Below, one piece after another: positions 44,157-54,100 of a stretch of 64,000 nucleotides of DNA. Under the pieces are notes generated by a model. The model was given only the letters and a program-made list of their open reading frames with translations. It did not search any database and was not told where the DNA came from. Numbering within the stretch: the stretch's first letter is position 1; the number at the start of each line of letters is the position of its first letter. Source of the DNA: Bacteroidota bacterium (lineage in GTDB: Bacteria; Bacteroidota; Bacteroidia; AKYH767-A; 2013-40CM-41-45); contig JADJON010000001.1 in assembly GCA_016713765.1 (NCBI GenBank), positions 1,240,001-1,304,000 on the forward strand, given 5' to 3'. A program made the position numbers and the translations under genes.

Positions 44157-45269
44157 ATGTTCTCTCTCCGTTCCGTCTTGAATCAAACCTTTCTGGGTAA
44201 CACGCTGGAGAGTTATCTCTGGTTCCTTGGTATCCTACTGGCCGGACTCGCCCTCAAGCGTTTTATCTCCAAGCTCATTGCCCGCCTGTTCTATCGCGTC
44301 GTGCGGAAGCAGGGCCACCGGGTTGGATCCGAAAAATTCCTGGCGCTGACTGCGGCGCCGGTTGGATTCCTCTTCCTGATCCTGATTCTTTATGTGGCTT
44401 GTGACCGCCTGCATTTTCCGGAGGAATGGAAGCTGGTTCCGGAGAATGTCTTCGGCCTGCGCTTCGTGCTGCACCAGTTGTTCGAAGGCGCCGTCGTTGT
44501 CGCCGTTACCTGGATAGTGCTGCGGTTGGTCGACTTCTTCGGATTGGTCCTGATCGAGCGCGCGCGCGAAACGGAAGACCGGTCGGATGATCAGTTGGTT
44601 CCTTTTGTCAAGGAAGGAATAAAGGTGATCCTGGCAGGCGTAGGCTTGCTCATCACTCTGGCGGTCTCGTTTGATCTCGATGTCGTATCGCTGGTCACCG
44701 GACTGGGGATCGGCGGACTTGCTTTCGCGTTGGCGGCAAAAGAAACACTGGAGAACCTGCTGGGTTCATTTACGATATTTCTTGACAAACCCTTTCGTGT
44801 CGGTGACCAGGTGAAAGTTGGTCCGGTGGAAGGTAAGATTGAAAGCGTAGGATTCCGTTCGACCCGGATCCGTGCCCTGGACCGCATGCTGGTGACTGTT
44901 CCGAACAAGAAAATGGTCGACGCGGAACTCATCAACGAAACGGAGCGTGAGGTGCGCAGGTCCCGTCAGGTTTTTCTGTTGGAACATTCCACTCCGCCGG
45001 AACGGATCGAAGAAGTCCTGACGGACATTCGCGGCTACATTGAAGTGCAACACGAGCTCGAATCCGGTTTTATCGTTCGTCTGCAGAACGTCACGCAACA
45101 CGGCTTGGAATTGCTGGTGGTTTATATCGTAAAGACGCCCGTATTCGAAGAGTTTCTGGCGGTACAGGAGCGTATCCACCTGGAGATCCTGGGTATTCTG
45201 CATCGCCATCAGGTCAGGTTCGCGTCGACAGCCCCTGTTGTCAACCTCTCCGCTTCGCCGGATCGATAG
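44157..45269 (+). CDS. MscS-family mechanosensitive channel
   Basis: About 370 residues. Four membrane helices precede the MscS core: the pore helix VTGLGIGGLAFALAAKETLE with Gly/Ala packing, then LLGSFTIFLDKPFRVGDQVK, the conserved start of the beta domain, and VGFRSTRIRALDRMLVTVPN. The C-terminal alpha/beta domain follows. The channel opens under membrane tension to release solutes on osmotic downshock. The ATG at 44157 is used. The earlier TTG at 44115 would include the terminator hairpin of the preceding gene, so it is rejected. Confidence 0.93.
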   Translation: MFSLRSVLNQTFLGNTLESYLWFLGILLAGLALKRFISKLIARLFYRVVRKQGHRVGSEKFLALTAAPVGFLFLILILYVACDRLHFPEEWKLVPENVFGLRFVLHQLFEGAVVVAVTWIVLRLVDFFGLVLIERARETEDRSDDQLVPFVKEGIKVILAGVGLLITLAVSFDLDVVSLVTGLGIGGLAFALAAKETLENLLGSFTIFLDKPFRVGDQVKVGPVEGKIESVGFRSTRIRALDRMLVTVPNKKMVDAELINETEREVRRSRQVFLLEHSTPPERIEEVLTDIRGYIEVQHELESGFIVRLQNVTQHGLELLVVYIVKTPVFEEFLAVQERIHLEILGILHRHQVRFASTAPVVNLSASPDR

Positions 45270-45272
45270 TTC

Positions 45273-46454
45273 TTACAGGATGTTGAGGGTCGGGTAGTGA
45301 TTCCCGAGAATCGTCGTCGCGTCTTCGCCCAGCCATTCTTCCAGGATCGTCGCGTAAACCTGCCGGAAATCGGTTTTGAACTTCACGTCTCCCTCGTCGA
45401 GATCACCCAGGTCGGGTAGGCCGTTGATCAATCCTTTGCGACGCATATTGCCACCGGCGAGAAAGACATAGTTGGCGGCGCCGTGGTCGGTGCCGTTGCT
45501 GCCGTTCTGCGCCACCCGTCGGCCGAATTCCGAAAAGACCAGGATGCGGGTTTCGTAGAATCGATCTTGTTGCTTTAAGTCGTGGATCAGCGCGCTCAGG
45601 CCCTGATCAAAGGTTTTCAGCAAGCGGTTTTGAATGTTCTTCTGTAAGGCGTGCGTGTCAAACCCCGGAAGTGAAACATAAAAAAACCGTGTCTCAACTC
45701 CGGCTCCGATCAGCGAAGCGATCTGACGGAGTTGTTTGCCGAATGCATGGTTCGGATAGTTGCCCGTCGTGTGGGTGCTATTCGTATGTGCGGAGAGATA
45801 GTCCGCGCTCTCGACCGTCTGGCGAAGGGTACGATACAGGAAGGTGCTTTCCCCTTGTTCCGGAAGTGATGCTTGCGCCAGGCTGCGCAACAGCGGTCGC
45901 TTCAGCAGTTGTTGCAGGCGTTTAGAATCGGGTGTGGCCATGCCCTTACGCTGTTCGCCCTTCAATGCCAGGCTGAGACTTTCGTCCAGTTCCAGGGCCA
46001 GGTGTGCGGGCGTTGCATTGGAGGATTTCAGCGCGTCCAGGTAACGGCCGATCCATCCGGTTTGAACGTAGCGGTCGGCATCGCTGGCGCTATGCCAGAT
46101 ATCCATGGAACGGAAGTGAGAGCGGTTCGGGTTAGGATAACCGACGCTGCTCAGGATGCTTGCTTCGCCTTTGTGAAACAGATCGGCCAACCCGCGCAGG
46201 TTGATGTTGAAAGCGGCATCGTCGTTTAGTCGGAGCAATTCGTTATTGCGGAGGGCGATACCCGGCCGGGCGGAGTAGTAGTGGTCGTCGCGGAAGGGAA
46301 CGATGCAGTTGAGCCCGTCGTTGCCTCCGGTGAGTTGGATCACGATCACCCTGCGACCGCTGAACGATTGTGTGACGGAACCGCGAAGAAAGGCGGGCAG
46401 AAACAGCGCTGTGGAGGCAAGGCCGGTTGTTCGGAGGAAGTCGCGACGAAGCAT
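45273..46454 (-). CDS. DUF1501 family exported protein
   Basis: 393 residues. It starts with a twin-arginine-like signal (MLRRDFLRTTGLASTALFLP), then RVIVIQLTGGNDGLNCIVPF, the typical opening of DUF1501, a sulfatase or phosphatase-like fold of unknown activity. Further family blocks are FRSMDIWHSASDADRYVQTG, FYVSLPGFDTHALQKN and VFSEFGRRVAQNGSNGTDHG. It lies 2 bp after the DUF1800 gene, with which it is almost always paired. The MscS gene ends 3 bp away on the other strand. The two-gene unit is thought to act at the cell envelope; the substrate is unknown. Confidence 0.92.
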   Translation of the reverse strand: MLRRDFLRTTGLASTALFLPAFLRGSVTQSFSGRRVIVIQLTGGNDGLNCIVPFRDDHYYSARPGIALRNNELLRLNDDAAFNINLRGLADLFHKGEASILSSVGYPNPNRSHFRSMDIWHSASDADRYVQTGWIGRYLDALKSSNATPAHLALELDESLSLALKGEQRKGMATPDSKRLQQLLKRPLLRSLAQASLPEQGESTFLYRTLRQTVESADYLSAHTNSTHTTGNYPNHAFGKQLRQIASLIGAGVETRFFYVSLPGFDTHALQKNIQNRLLKTFDQGLSALIHDLKQQDRFYETRILVFSEFGRRVAQNGSNGTDHGAANYVFLAGGNMRRKGLINGLPDLGDLDEGDVKFKTDFRQVYATILEEWLGEDATTILGNHYPTLNIL

Positions 46455-46456
46455 GG

Positions 46457-47824
46457 TCAGACGAGTTGGAATTCAGGCAGGCTGCAAACGGCTATACAGG
46501 CATCCTTCAGGGTGGCTGGTGTCGGGAGTGCCTTTCGTGTGCTGGAGGAAAGGTCCGTGGTCAGCAGGTCCCGCGACAATGCGTCGATCCAGGTATCCGG
46601 AGTTTGAGCGCCATAGGCTTTTTCAGGAATTTCGAATCGGGCGGTGATGCGGGCGATAGCCTCTTCCTGAAGTTTCTTTTGTGAAGTTTCTTCAAACTCC
46701 GGCCGTCCGCGAGCCGTTAAGGCGCGTTCGCGTAAAAAGCGATCGGCGAGGCTGAGCCGCAAGAGGAGAGAGGCGCTGTCGATCCAGTCGCGGTGTCCTT
46801 TCCATCCTGCCACATTGGGAGGGAAGAAAAGTGTCTGACCGAGGTTTTGTTGCAGCCTAAGGAGCGTTTCGCCCCGTTCGAACTCGATACCGAAGTAGCG
46901 GATCATGCGAACCAGCAACGGTACCGGAGCGGTAATCATGGATCCCATCACCGAGGCGTCATAAAACCAATCCCGGGTGAACAGGTGGCGGAGGGTTTTG
47001 CCGATATGAAGATCATGTTCTTGTAACACACCGGCTAGTTCCCGAATGCGCTCATCGGATGGGTTGGGATGGAAGTAGAATCGAAGCAGTTTGCCGGAAA
47101 GGAAGTCGGGTAGGGCGGGGTGCGCAAGCAGCAGATCGAGCACCTCGGTACCGTCGAGCGGGCCGGTTTTTCCCAGGACTACTTTGGTTCCGGTATCGTG
47201 ATCGGTGTCGATGATTTCGAATTTTCCCTTGCGATTCACTTTCCAGCCGGTGAAGGCGCGTGCGGCCTCCCGGATGTCGTGCTCTGTATAGTTACCGATG
47301 CCCAGGGTGAACAACTCCATCACTTCGCGGGCGAAGTTCTCGTTCGGATGGTCCTTGTGATTTTCCTGGTTGTTGAGATAAATGATCATCGCAGGGTCTT
47401 GTGCAATGCCGTGCAACAGGTCCCGGAAGGAACCGAGCGCATGGCGTCGCAGAAAATTGTTCTGACCCTGCATCAGGTAGGAGAATGGGGCGGAGGTGGC
47501 GAAATGTCCGTGCCAGAAGAGGGTCGCCTTTTCGCGCAGGCAAGCCCGCGATTCGACCATCCGGTAAAGCCAGTGAAAGTTGAGGTTCTGCATCTCCGGT
47601 CCGGAACGGAGGATCATGGCTAATACGCGGAAGTTGGAAACCTCGGCCCGACCTTTCAAGGGATCGGGGATGAGGTTCAGGTCTTCGATCTGTTCCGACT
47701 CGTTAAAAAGATGGTCCACCAGATCTTCCACATCCTTTCCTTCCCAGCGATCCAACTCTGCCGGCAGCGCGCCAAAACCGGCACGAAGAAAAAGATGTTG
47801 GACAGCCCGACGTGTAAGTTTCAT
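46457..47824 (-). CDS. DUF1800 family protein
   Basis: 455 residues. It opens MKLTRRAVQHLFLRAGFGA and contains the family's strongest blocks: WHGHFATSAPFSYLMQGQN, LRRHALGSFRDLLHGIAQDP, MIIYLNNQENHKDHPNENFA, REVMELFTLGIGNYTEHDIR and FPPNVAGWKGHRDWIDSASL. DUF1800 is helical and of unknown function. It forms an operon with the DUF1501 gene (2-bp gap). No signal peptide is evident, unlike its partner. Confidence 0.92.
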   Translation of the reverse strand: MKLTRRAVQHLFLRAGFGALPAELDRWEGKDVEDLVDHLFNESEQIEDLNLIPDPLKGRAEVSNFRVLAMILRSGPEMQNLNFHWLYRMVESRACLREKATLFWHGHFATSAPFSYLMQGQNNFLRRHALGSFRDLLHGIAQDPAMIIYLNNQENHKDHPNENFAREVMELFTLGIGNYTEHDIREAARAFTGWKVNRKGKFEIIDTDHDTGTKVVLGKTGPLDGTEVLDLLLAHPALPDFLSGKLLRFYFHPNPSDERIRELAGVLQEHDLHIGKTLRHLFTRDWFYDASVMGSMITAPVPLLVRMIRYFGIEFERGETLLRLQQNLGQTLFFPPNVAGWKGHRDWIDSASLLLRLSLADRFLRERALTARGRPEFEETSQKKLQEEAIARITARFEIPEKAYGAQTPDTWIDALSRDLLTTDLSSSTRKALPTPATLKDACIAVCSLPEFQLV

Positions 47825-47974
47825 GGACGACTGGTTAAGGGGAAAGAAAATTAGAAATTAATGGGGGTGAATCAGGAAGACAAAACACATGCCATAAAAT
47901 GGGCCCAAAGTTCGATAGGGTAAATGGCAAGAAAGCATGAAGGAGGGCGCTGGTAACAAGGTATCGGTAAGGGT

Positions 47975-48016
47975 AACTAGAAACTAGAAACTAGAAACTA
48001 GAAACTAGTAACTAAT
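47975..48016. repeat. Heptad array, unit aactaga
   Basis: Six units (aactaga four times, then aactagt and aactaat) end about 22 bp before the left end of the IS element. The gap 47825-48037 has no gene. Confidence 0.75.
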
Positions 48017-48099
48017 ATGTACTAGTTAGTATTTAATCTGACAGATAAGGGTTATCTTTAGGATACGAAACATAACAATAACCCCTAAACTGTCAGACA

Positions 48100-49144
48100 A
48101 TGAATACAGAAGCTAAGTTAATCAAAACCAAGTTAGGCTTGTTGAAGTTAGCCGAACAATTGGGTAATGTATCCCAGGCGTGCAAAGTGATGGGCTATTC
48201 ACGGGATAGTTTCTATCGGATCAAAGAGTTGTACGATACCGGTGGGGAGACGGCTCTGCAGGAGATCAGTCGGAAGAAGCCGATACTGGCCAATCGGATG
48301 GATATAGCCTGGGAGAACGCCATCGTACAGATGGCCACAGACTATCCGGCCTACGGTCAGCTTCGTGCATCGAACGAGTTGCGTAAGAAGGGGATTTCTG
48401 TTTCACCGGCCGGGGTACGGTATATCTGGATGCGGCATGATCTGGAGACCTTTGCCAAGCGCTTGAGGCTTTGGAGGCGAAAGTGGCCCAAGACGGACTG
48501 ATTCTCACCGAAGCGCAACTGGTTGCCATGGAAAAGAAACGGGAACAGCAGGAAGCCATTGGCGAGATTGAAACCGAGCACCCCGGTTACCTTGGAGCCC
48601 AGGACACGTATTATGTGGGCAATATCAAGGGTGTAGGCCGGATTTACCAGCAGACCTTCATCGACACCTACAGCAAAGTAGCCTTTGCCAAATTGTATGA
48701 CCGTAAGAACGCCTTGACGGCAGCCGATATGCTCAACGACAAGGTGCTACCGTTCTTTGAGGAGCATGGCTTGCCGCTGCTTCGGGTACTCACAGACCGG
48801 GGTACAGAGTACAACGGCAAGCGGGAGAGTCATGAGTACAGTCTTTATCTGACACTGGAGGATATCGATCATAGCCGTACCAAGGCCCGGCATCCTCAAA
48901 CCAACGGCATCTGCGAACGCTTCCATCGGACAATCCAGAACGAGTTTTATGCGGTTGCCTTCCGAAAAAGGTCTTTGGATCGCTGGAGGAATTACAGAAG
49001 GATCTGGATCAGTGGATAGAAGAGTACAACTGTGAAAGGACACACACCGGAAAATACTGCTTTGGTAAAACACCAATGGAGACATTCCTGGACAGCATAC
49101 CCTTGGCGCAAAGTAAAATGCTCGATAAATTAGCAACCGGTTAA
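48100..49144 (+). pseudogene. IS481-type transposase with two frameshifts
   Basis: The first 120 residues ([39 protein letters not shown]) hold the helix-turn-helix region. The DDE integrase core reads DTYYVGNIKGVGRIYQQTFI, VLTDRGTEYNG and HPQTNGICERFHRTIQNEF. Near 48465 the frame changes: adding one A in gcttgaggct would restore [13 protein letters not shown]. Near 48967 a run of A is one short: restoring it gives FRKKVFGSLEELQKDLDQW through ERTHTGKYCFGKTPMETFLD to TAA. Both lesions are single-base losses, so the gene is dead or the assembly has two errors. No slippage signal typical of programmed frameshifting is seen at the first site. Confidence 0.88.
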
Positions 49145-49202
49145 AAGTTATTCCGGGCGACGGATCCTTAAAAATCCGTCAGACCGGAAATAACTTTTAA
49201 CC
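49139..49202 (+). repeat. Long hairpin at the transposase stop
   Basis: ggttaaaagttattccgg and ccggaaataacttttaacc pair almost perfectly, with an inner stem gacggat / atccgtc. The TAA stop lies in the left arm. It can act as a terminator inside the IS, close to its right end. Confidence 0.75.
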
Positions 49203-49218
49203 AACCCTGTCTGTCAGG

Positions 49219-49388
49219 TGAAGTTCTAACTATTACAACTAATAGCTAGAAACTAATAACTGGTAACTATTCGCTCCCGCCTTCGTAAAAGCTACGGCGG
49301 ACAGGATTTACTATTCGCTATTCGCTATTCACTATTCACTATTTACTGTTCACTGTTCACTGTTCACTGTTCACTGTTCACTATTCAC
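49219..49388. repeat. Heptad arrays right of the IS
   Basis: Eleven uninterrupted seven-base units (ctattcg, ctattca, ctattta, ctgttca) occupy 49311-49387 exactly. To their left are looser ctagaaa / ctaataa / ctggtaa units and a small GC hairpin. No gene is present. The array ends one base before the stop of the next minus-strand gene. Confidence 0.8.
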
Positions 49389-49841
49389 TCAATTATGAAT
49401 ATACAAACTCTGCGCCGCCGCATCGTATTCTGTCCCATACGCACGCAGCGGCCGTGATGCAGGGCCATTAGTGATGGATCCGTCGAACAGGCTGAAGCGG
49501 CTACCGCACTTGTCGTCTTTTACCTGTACCAGGCTGGAGTCCACATTCAGGATGGAGCCGCTGGCCGTGGGGTCATAAGGACATGCACGGTCGTAGGCGG
49601 CGAAATCGTCGATACTTTTTCGGTAGACAATAATTCCCTTATAACCGCCGTTGATGGTGATAGAGTTGCCGACGCTGTTGAGGGCGCTGTATTCGGGAAG
49701 GCTCAGATAGAGGGTCAAATTGACCGGAACATTGGGGATTTGGGAATCGTTTTCCTTCCTACAGGAGGAAATGGCCATCCACCCGATCATCAGGAGCAGG
49801 AGGTAGTTGATAGGTCCAGGTTGAAAAGTGCGTCCGGGCAA
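49389..49841 (-). CDS. Lipoprotein with a Rieske-like fold lacking His ligands
   Basis: 150 residues from a TTG at 49841, needed to give a lipoprotein signal ([17 protein letters not shown]). The second half resembles a Rieske [2Fe-2S] domain: [11 protein letters not shown] and [20 protein letters not shown] then [13 protein letters not shown]. In true Rieske proteins these are CxH and CxxH. Here the Cys residues stay, but the His positions read Tyr/Asp and Arg/Phe, so a normal cluster cannot form. It probably keeps the fold for another use. The divergent gene encodes a metal-binding lipoprotein. The family call is from motif spacing only. Confidence 0.65.
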   Translation of the reverse strand: MPGRTFQPGPINYLLLLMIGWMAISSCRKENDSQIPNVPVNLTLYLSLPEYSALNSVGNSITINGGYKGIIVYRKSIDDFAAYDRACPYDPTASGSILNVDSSLVQVKDDKCGSRFSLFDGSITNGPASRPLRAYGTEYDAAAQSLYIHN

Positions 49842-49866
49842 TGGAAGGAGGTCAGGGTGTTGGGTC

Positions 49867-49874
49867 TAACTTTG
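49867..49874 (+). promoter_or_regulatory. -7 promoter box of the metal-binding lipoprotein gene
   Basis: TAACTTTG matches TAnnTTTG exactly and lies 15 nt before the ATG. A -33 TTG is not clear. Confidence 0.5.
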
Positions 49875-49889
49875 ATCAAAAATACAACG

Positions 49890-50111
49890 ATGAAACGAAT
49901 ATTGTATTGTCTGACCGCCGGCGGTCTTTTATTGCTGGCTGCTTGCGGAAGCGGTGAGCAAAAATCTTCCGGTCCTGCTACCGATTCGGTTCAGGTAGCC
50001 GGTGATAGTGCGCACACGACCACCTACACCTGTCCGATGCATCCGGAGGTGATTTCCGACCAGCCGGGAAAATGTCCGACCTGCGGGATGGACCTGGAGC
50101 CGAAGAGTTAA
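49890..50111 (+). CDS. Small lipoprotein with heavy-metal-binding domain
   Basis: 73 residues. The lipoprotein signal is [19 protein letters not shown]. The C-terminal 30 residues are the short heavy-metal-binding motif [18 protein letters not shown] followed by TCGMDLEP, with Cys, Met, His and two more Cys. This motif is found at the N-terminus of copper efflux (CusB-type) proteins and as stand-alone lipoproteins in Bacteroidota. It probably binds copper or a similar metal in the periplasm or at the outer membrane. The ATG at 49890 is chosen because of the signal and promoter box. A hairpin terminator follows. Confidence 0.85.
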   Translation: MKRILYCLTAGGLLLLAACGSGEQKSSGPATDSVQVAGDSAHTTTYTCPMHPEVISDQPGKCPTCGMDLEPKS

Positions 50112-50146
50112 TCGAGCGGTTGAAGGAATCTTGTTGTCACTACCCA

Positions 50147-50191
50147 TGAACGGTCATCCCGGTTCCGGCCGGGTGGCCGTTCAATTGTTAT
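50147..50191 (+). terminator. Hairpin after the metal-binding lipoprotein gene
   Basis: Outer arms tgaacgg / ccgttca and inner arms cccgg / ccggg form a stem, followed by a weak T-rich tract (attgttatt). Confidence 0.6.
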
Positions 50192-50201
50192 TACCACATC
50201 C

Positions 50202-50627
50202 ATGATACGTCTCTCGATGTCCGATTTACGCCAGCAACTGAAGCTGATCGTTTTCCTTTTCATGATGTCGTTGTTGCAACCGATGGCGGCGCAGGACCTG
50301 GATGCGCGTTCGCCGAAGCCCATGCCGTTGGGACGGGAGCAGAAGAAGGCGGATAAGAAGAAGGCGAAGCAGGCAGCCGAACTCGACAAAGCCATCCGCA
50401 AGGGACGGAAGCAACATGAAAAGTTGCAGTCGAAGCAGACGAAGAAGATGATGAAGAAAAGCCGGAAGAAATCGAAGCGATGGAACGACAACCGGCGGGA
50501 GTTTTTTCTGAAGCGTTGGTTTTCGCCGCGCCATCGGAAGGCGGATGCCGGTTTCTTGCCTGAGTATTATGCCTTTTATGGTCGCGCCAGACGCGTGGAG
50601 ACCTTGTTTGACCCCTTTTACGTTTAA
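50202..50627 (+). CDS. Basic secreted protein of unknown function
   Basis: 141 residues. A signal peptide (LKLIVFLFMMSLLQPMAAQ) is followed by a strongly basic, probably helical middle of Lys, Arg, Gln and Glu (EQKKADKKKAKQAAEL, KTKKMMKKSRKKSKRW-type runs) and an aromatic end (FLPEYYAFYGRARRVETLFD). I do not recognise the family. Two ATG codons are close (50202 and 50217), either of which keeps the signal. A hairpin follows at 50718. Confidence 0.65.
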   Translation: MIRLSMSDLRQQLKLIVFLFMMSLLQPMAAQDLDARSPKPMPLGREQKKADKKKAKQAAELDKAIRKGRKQHEKLQSKQTKKMMKKSRKKSKRWNDNRREFFLKRWFSPRHRKADAGFLPEYYAFYGRARRVETLFDPFYV

Positions 50628-51124
50628 GCCAATCCTGGGCATACCTACACCTTGAGATAGGCGTTTTGGATGTGGATGCAGCGAGTCTGATTCCTACGTC
50701 ATTTGTCGTATTGCTTTGAAACCGGCCACCATGGCTGGTTTCCGGGGTTATTGCCTTTTTCGGAGATTTAACATTTGCCAGTAAAGCGGGTTGGTTTGTT
50801 GGCCAAGTTTTATCGGGCGTTGGCCAAAAACTGTAGGTGCATTCACCTAAAACCCTTGATTCATGGGCCTTTCAGGGGGTTTCTTTGTATTCATCTTTCA
50901 TTCAGGATTCCATTTGCTCCAACCTTATCAACCGCCATATCGCCCCATCTGAAATAACTAATTCTTTATACCCCCTCTGCTTTTTTCGATAGAAAACTAA
51001 TAAAACCACTTGCCCAGTCGAATGCTCTTACGAAAGTACGAGCAGTTGATGGGTCAGCCACTACATACGCAACTACACAAACCCCTCTCGCATGATACAC
51101 GGATACTCGACTTCCGGTAAGACA
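50628..51124. other. Long gene-free region upstream of the giant gene
   Basis: About 500 bp with no coding frame I trust. It holds a hairpin gaaaccggcca / tggctggtttc at 50718-50742 followed by gttattgccttttt, probably the terminator of the preceding gene. The remaining 350 bp are moderately A/T-rich and may be promoter and leader of the giant gene, but no exact TAnnTTTG box stands out. Confidence 0.5.
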
Positions 51125-54100
51125 ATGTCCAGGTTCTCACTCTTCCTGGGCGTATTGTTGTTTTCCAGTTTGCTCTCTTCGGAGAGCTACGCGCAAGTGT
51201 TCAGTCAGGATTTTAACTCCTCGACGACGGTCAGTACTTATGTTAACGCTACTACTCCCAGTACCGGCCAATTCAACGCGATCACGGCAGGTTCAGGTAG
51301 CTCTGTCAGCGCCTCGAGTAATAACCTGGCCTTCACAAGAGGTTCGGGCGCTTGTTCGTTTTCTCGCAGTACGAGCTTCAGTCCGGTTCCGTCCGCGATT
51401 GTCTACAAGTTCGATCTTCGCGTATCGGGAACACCGTCCACAAATGCCACCACTCCCGCCACCTGGCGTGTTGGAACCGGTTTCAGTACGGGAAATTCCG
51501 ATGAATCCGATGCGAACACCTTTGCCCGCATGTCGATTGATTTCCGGGGAACTTCAAATTTCCGGTTCAACGATGTTTCAAATGCTGCTACCAGCTCCAA
51601 CTATTCCGTTGGAACTACCTACACCATCACCTGGGTGCTGAATAATTCCGGGTCTACCCGGACCTATATTTCTCCCAGCGGTACATCGGAATCAGTTGCA
51701 AATAATCGTATCGACTTCTGGGTGGGTACCACCCGCGTCTGGAATGATGTGAACGCAGAAGATAGCGGGGATCCCCTGGAGGATTTGAAATTCTATTACG
51801 GAAGTTCAACCGGAACGATCACCATGGATAATATCAATATCCAGGAGCTTGTTGGCGTTGGCACGCAGCCGTCCAATCAGTCGGTATGTGCTGATCCAGG
51901 GACCGTATCGTTCACCGCTGCAAGCAGTCCTTCTGGAGCTGCTGTGCAATGGCAGGTCTCTACCAACGGCGGTTCATCGTGGTCGAACATTTCCGGAGCC
52001 ACTTCAGCAACCTATTCCTTTACAGCTGTCACCGGCGATAACGGCAATCAGTATCGCGCGATTTTCAATGGCCTTGTTGCTACGAACGCCGCTACCCTTA
52101 CGGTAAATGCGAATCCTTCCGCACCTACTGCCACGCCTTCCGGCAATACGATATGCAGTGGACAAGGAGCAGGTGTTGCCTTGAGCATCAGTCCGGCAAT
52201 TTCCGGTACAACATATTCATGGCCGACTCCAACATTATCTGGTGTCACAGGCGGAACGTCTGCCAGCAACCAGACGAGTCTCAATCAGATCCTGAGCAAC
52301 AACAACACGGTTGCCGGTACCGCAGTATATACCATAACGGCAACCACTCCTGCCGGTTGTACGAGTGCCTCGACTACGGTAGTCACCATCACGGTGAATC
52401 CGAGTCCTGTGGCTACGGCTACTCCTTCCTCGCAGGCTTTCTGCGGATCGTCGGCTACTACGAACATCGATCTGACCAGTTCCCTTCCGGGTACCAGTTA
52501 CACCTGGGCCGTCTCTCAGGCGGGTGGTGTGACAGGTGCATCTGCCTGTGCATCAGGTTGCGGAACTAACATCAGCCAGACCCTTTCCAATGCAGGTGGG
52601 ACGTCGGGCACTGCCACTTACACAGTGACGCCGACCGATGGAACTTGTACGGGTTCCACGATTACGGTGGTCGTTACCCTGACACCTACTCCGGTTGGAA
52701 ATGCCTCCAACCTCACGCCCGCTGTTTGTTCAGGTACCGGAGCCGGCGTAACCCTGACCAGTTCTGTCACCGGTACTACTTATGCCTGGGCCGTTAGTCA
52801 GTCGGGCGTATCGGGTGCAACTCCATGTGCTTCTTCCTGCGGTACGAGTATTAACCAGACACTTACAAATGGCGGAACCTCAAATGGCACCGCAACCTAT
52901 ACCGTTACTCCGACTGCCAATGGCTGCCCTGGAGCGCCTTACGATGTAGTTGTGACTGTGAAACCGATACCTGCTGCCATCATTGCCCCGTCAACTGAAT
53001 CCTTCTGTGGCTCCGGAACCACCGGCTTTGCATTGTCGAGCCCCGTTTCCGGTGCAACCTTTTCCTGGACGGCCAGCCAGTCCAATGCAACCGGTGCATC
53101 GGCTTCCAGCGGAGCTACGATAGCGCAATTGCTTACCCTTAATTCTGGAAGCCCCACCGGATCTGTTACCTACACCGTAACTCCTACGGCCAACGGCTGT
53201 AACGGTTCGACAGCTACTGCCACCGTGAGCTTACTGGCTGCACCTTCGGCTGTTGCGGTTTCCCCTTCTTCTGCGACGATCTGTCCTGGTGCGAGCGAAG
53301 CACTTGCCGCGAGTGGAGGACTTGGATCTGGAAGTTTCGTTTCAGGAACGGGTACTTCCACCAGCTCGGCTCAATCTATCACCAGCACGCTAGGACCGAA
53401 CCCGCTGCAGAATTACTACGGCGGTTCGAAGCAACAAATGCTCTGGCGTGCGAGTGAACTGACGGCGCTTGGTTTGACGGCCGGTATGCAGATCACCTCC
53501 ATCTCCATCAACCTCGGAGCTGCCAACACATCGCTTGCCCTGACCAGCTTCCGCGTTAAGGTGCAACACACGGCGCTTACTGCCCTGACGACTTCCCCGG
53601 TATCGACCGGCTGGACAACGGTCTACGGTCCTACGAATTATACGCCGAACACCGGCCAGAACGTATTCACGTTTTCGTCTCCCTTTACCTGGAACGGTAC
53701 CAGTAACCTGTTGGTGGAAATGAACTTTTCGAACAATAGTTCGCCCTCTACCGGTACCAATGCTGCTACCTTCAATACGGGTATAGGTTTTACGGCAACT
53801 ACCTTGTATCGTGTCGATAACCAGACCCCTGCCACATTGGACGGGTATACCGGCACGATGACTTATTCCTATACCTCGCGTAACAATGTCACCTTCGGTG
53901 TTAATCTGCCGGGGACCTTTACCTGGTCGCCTGCAGCCGGTCTCAATCAGACCACCGGCGCATCTGTGAACGCTTCTCCTTCCACCTCAACCACGTATAC
54001 TGTCACTTCAACCCTGGGTAACGGATGTACCGCCTCTGCATCAGCTTCGGTCAATCTGGATCCTGCAATCAGTGGAACTTTCTCATCAACTGATGTCCTG

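Larger units (their letters stand above)
48038..49217 (+). mobile_element. IS481-like insertion sequence, decayed
   Basis: Terminal inverted repeats are ctgacagataagggtt at 48038 and aaccctgtctgtcag ending at 49217. The element is about 1.18 kb and encodes one transposase broken into three frames. Heptad arrays lie on both sides, so it appears to have inserted into a heptad-rich gap. No clear target-site duplication is seen. Confidence 0.85.

Noticed and set aside
48471..49019. Middle transposase frame taken as a separate gene or a programmed -1 frameshift product
   Set aside because: A single-base insertion restores continuous IS481-type protein at both breaks, and the first break has no slippery heptamer.
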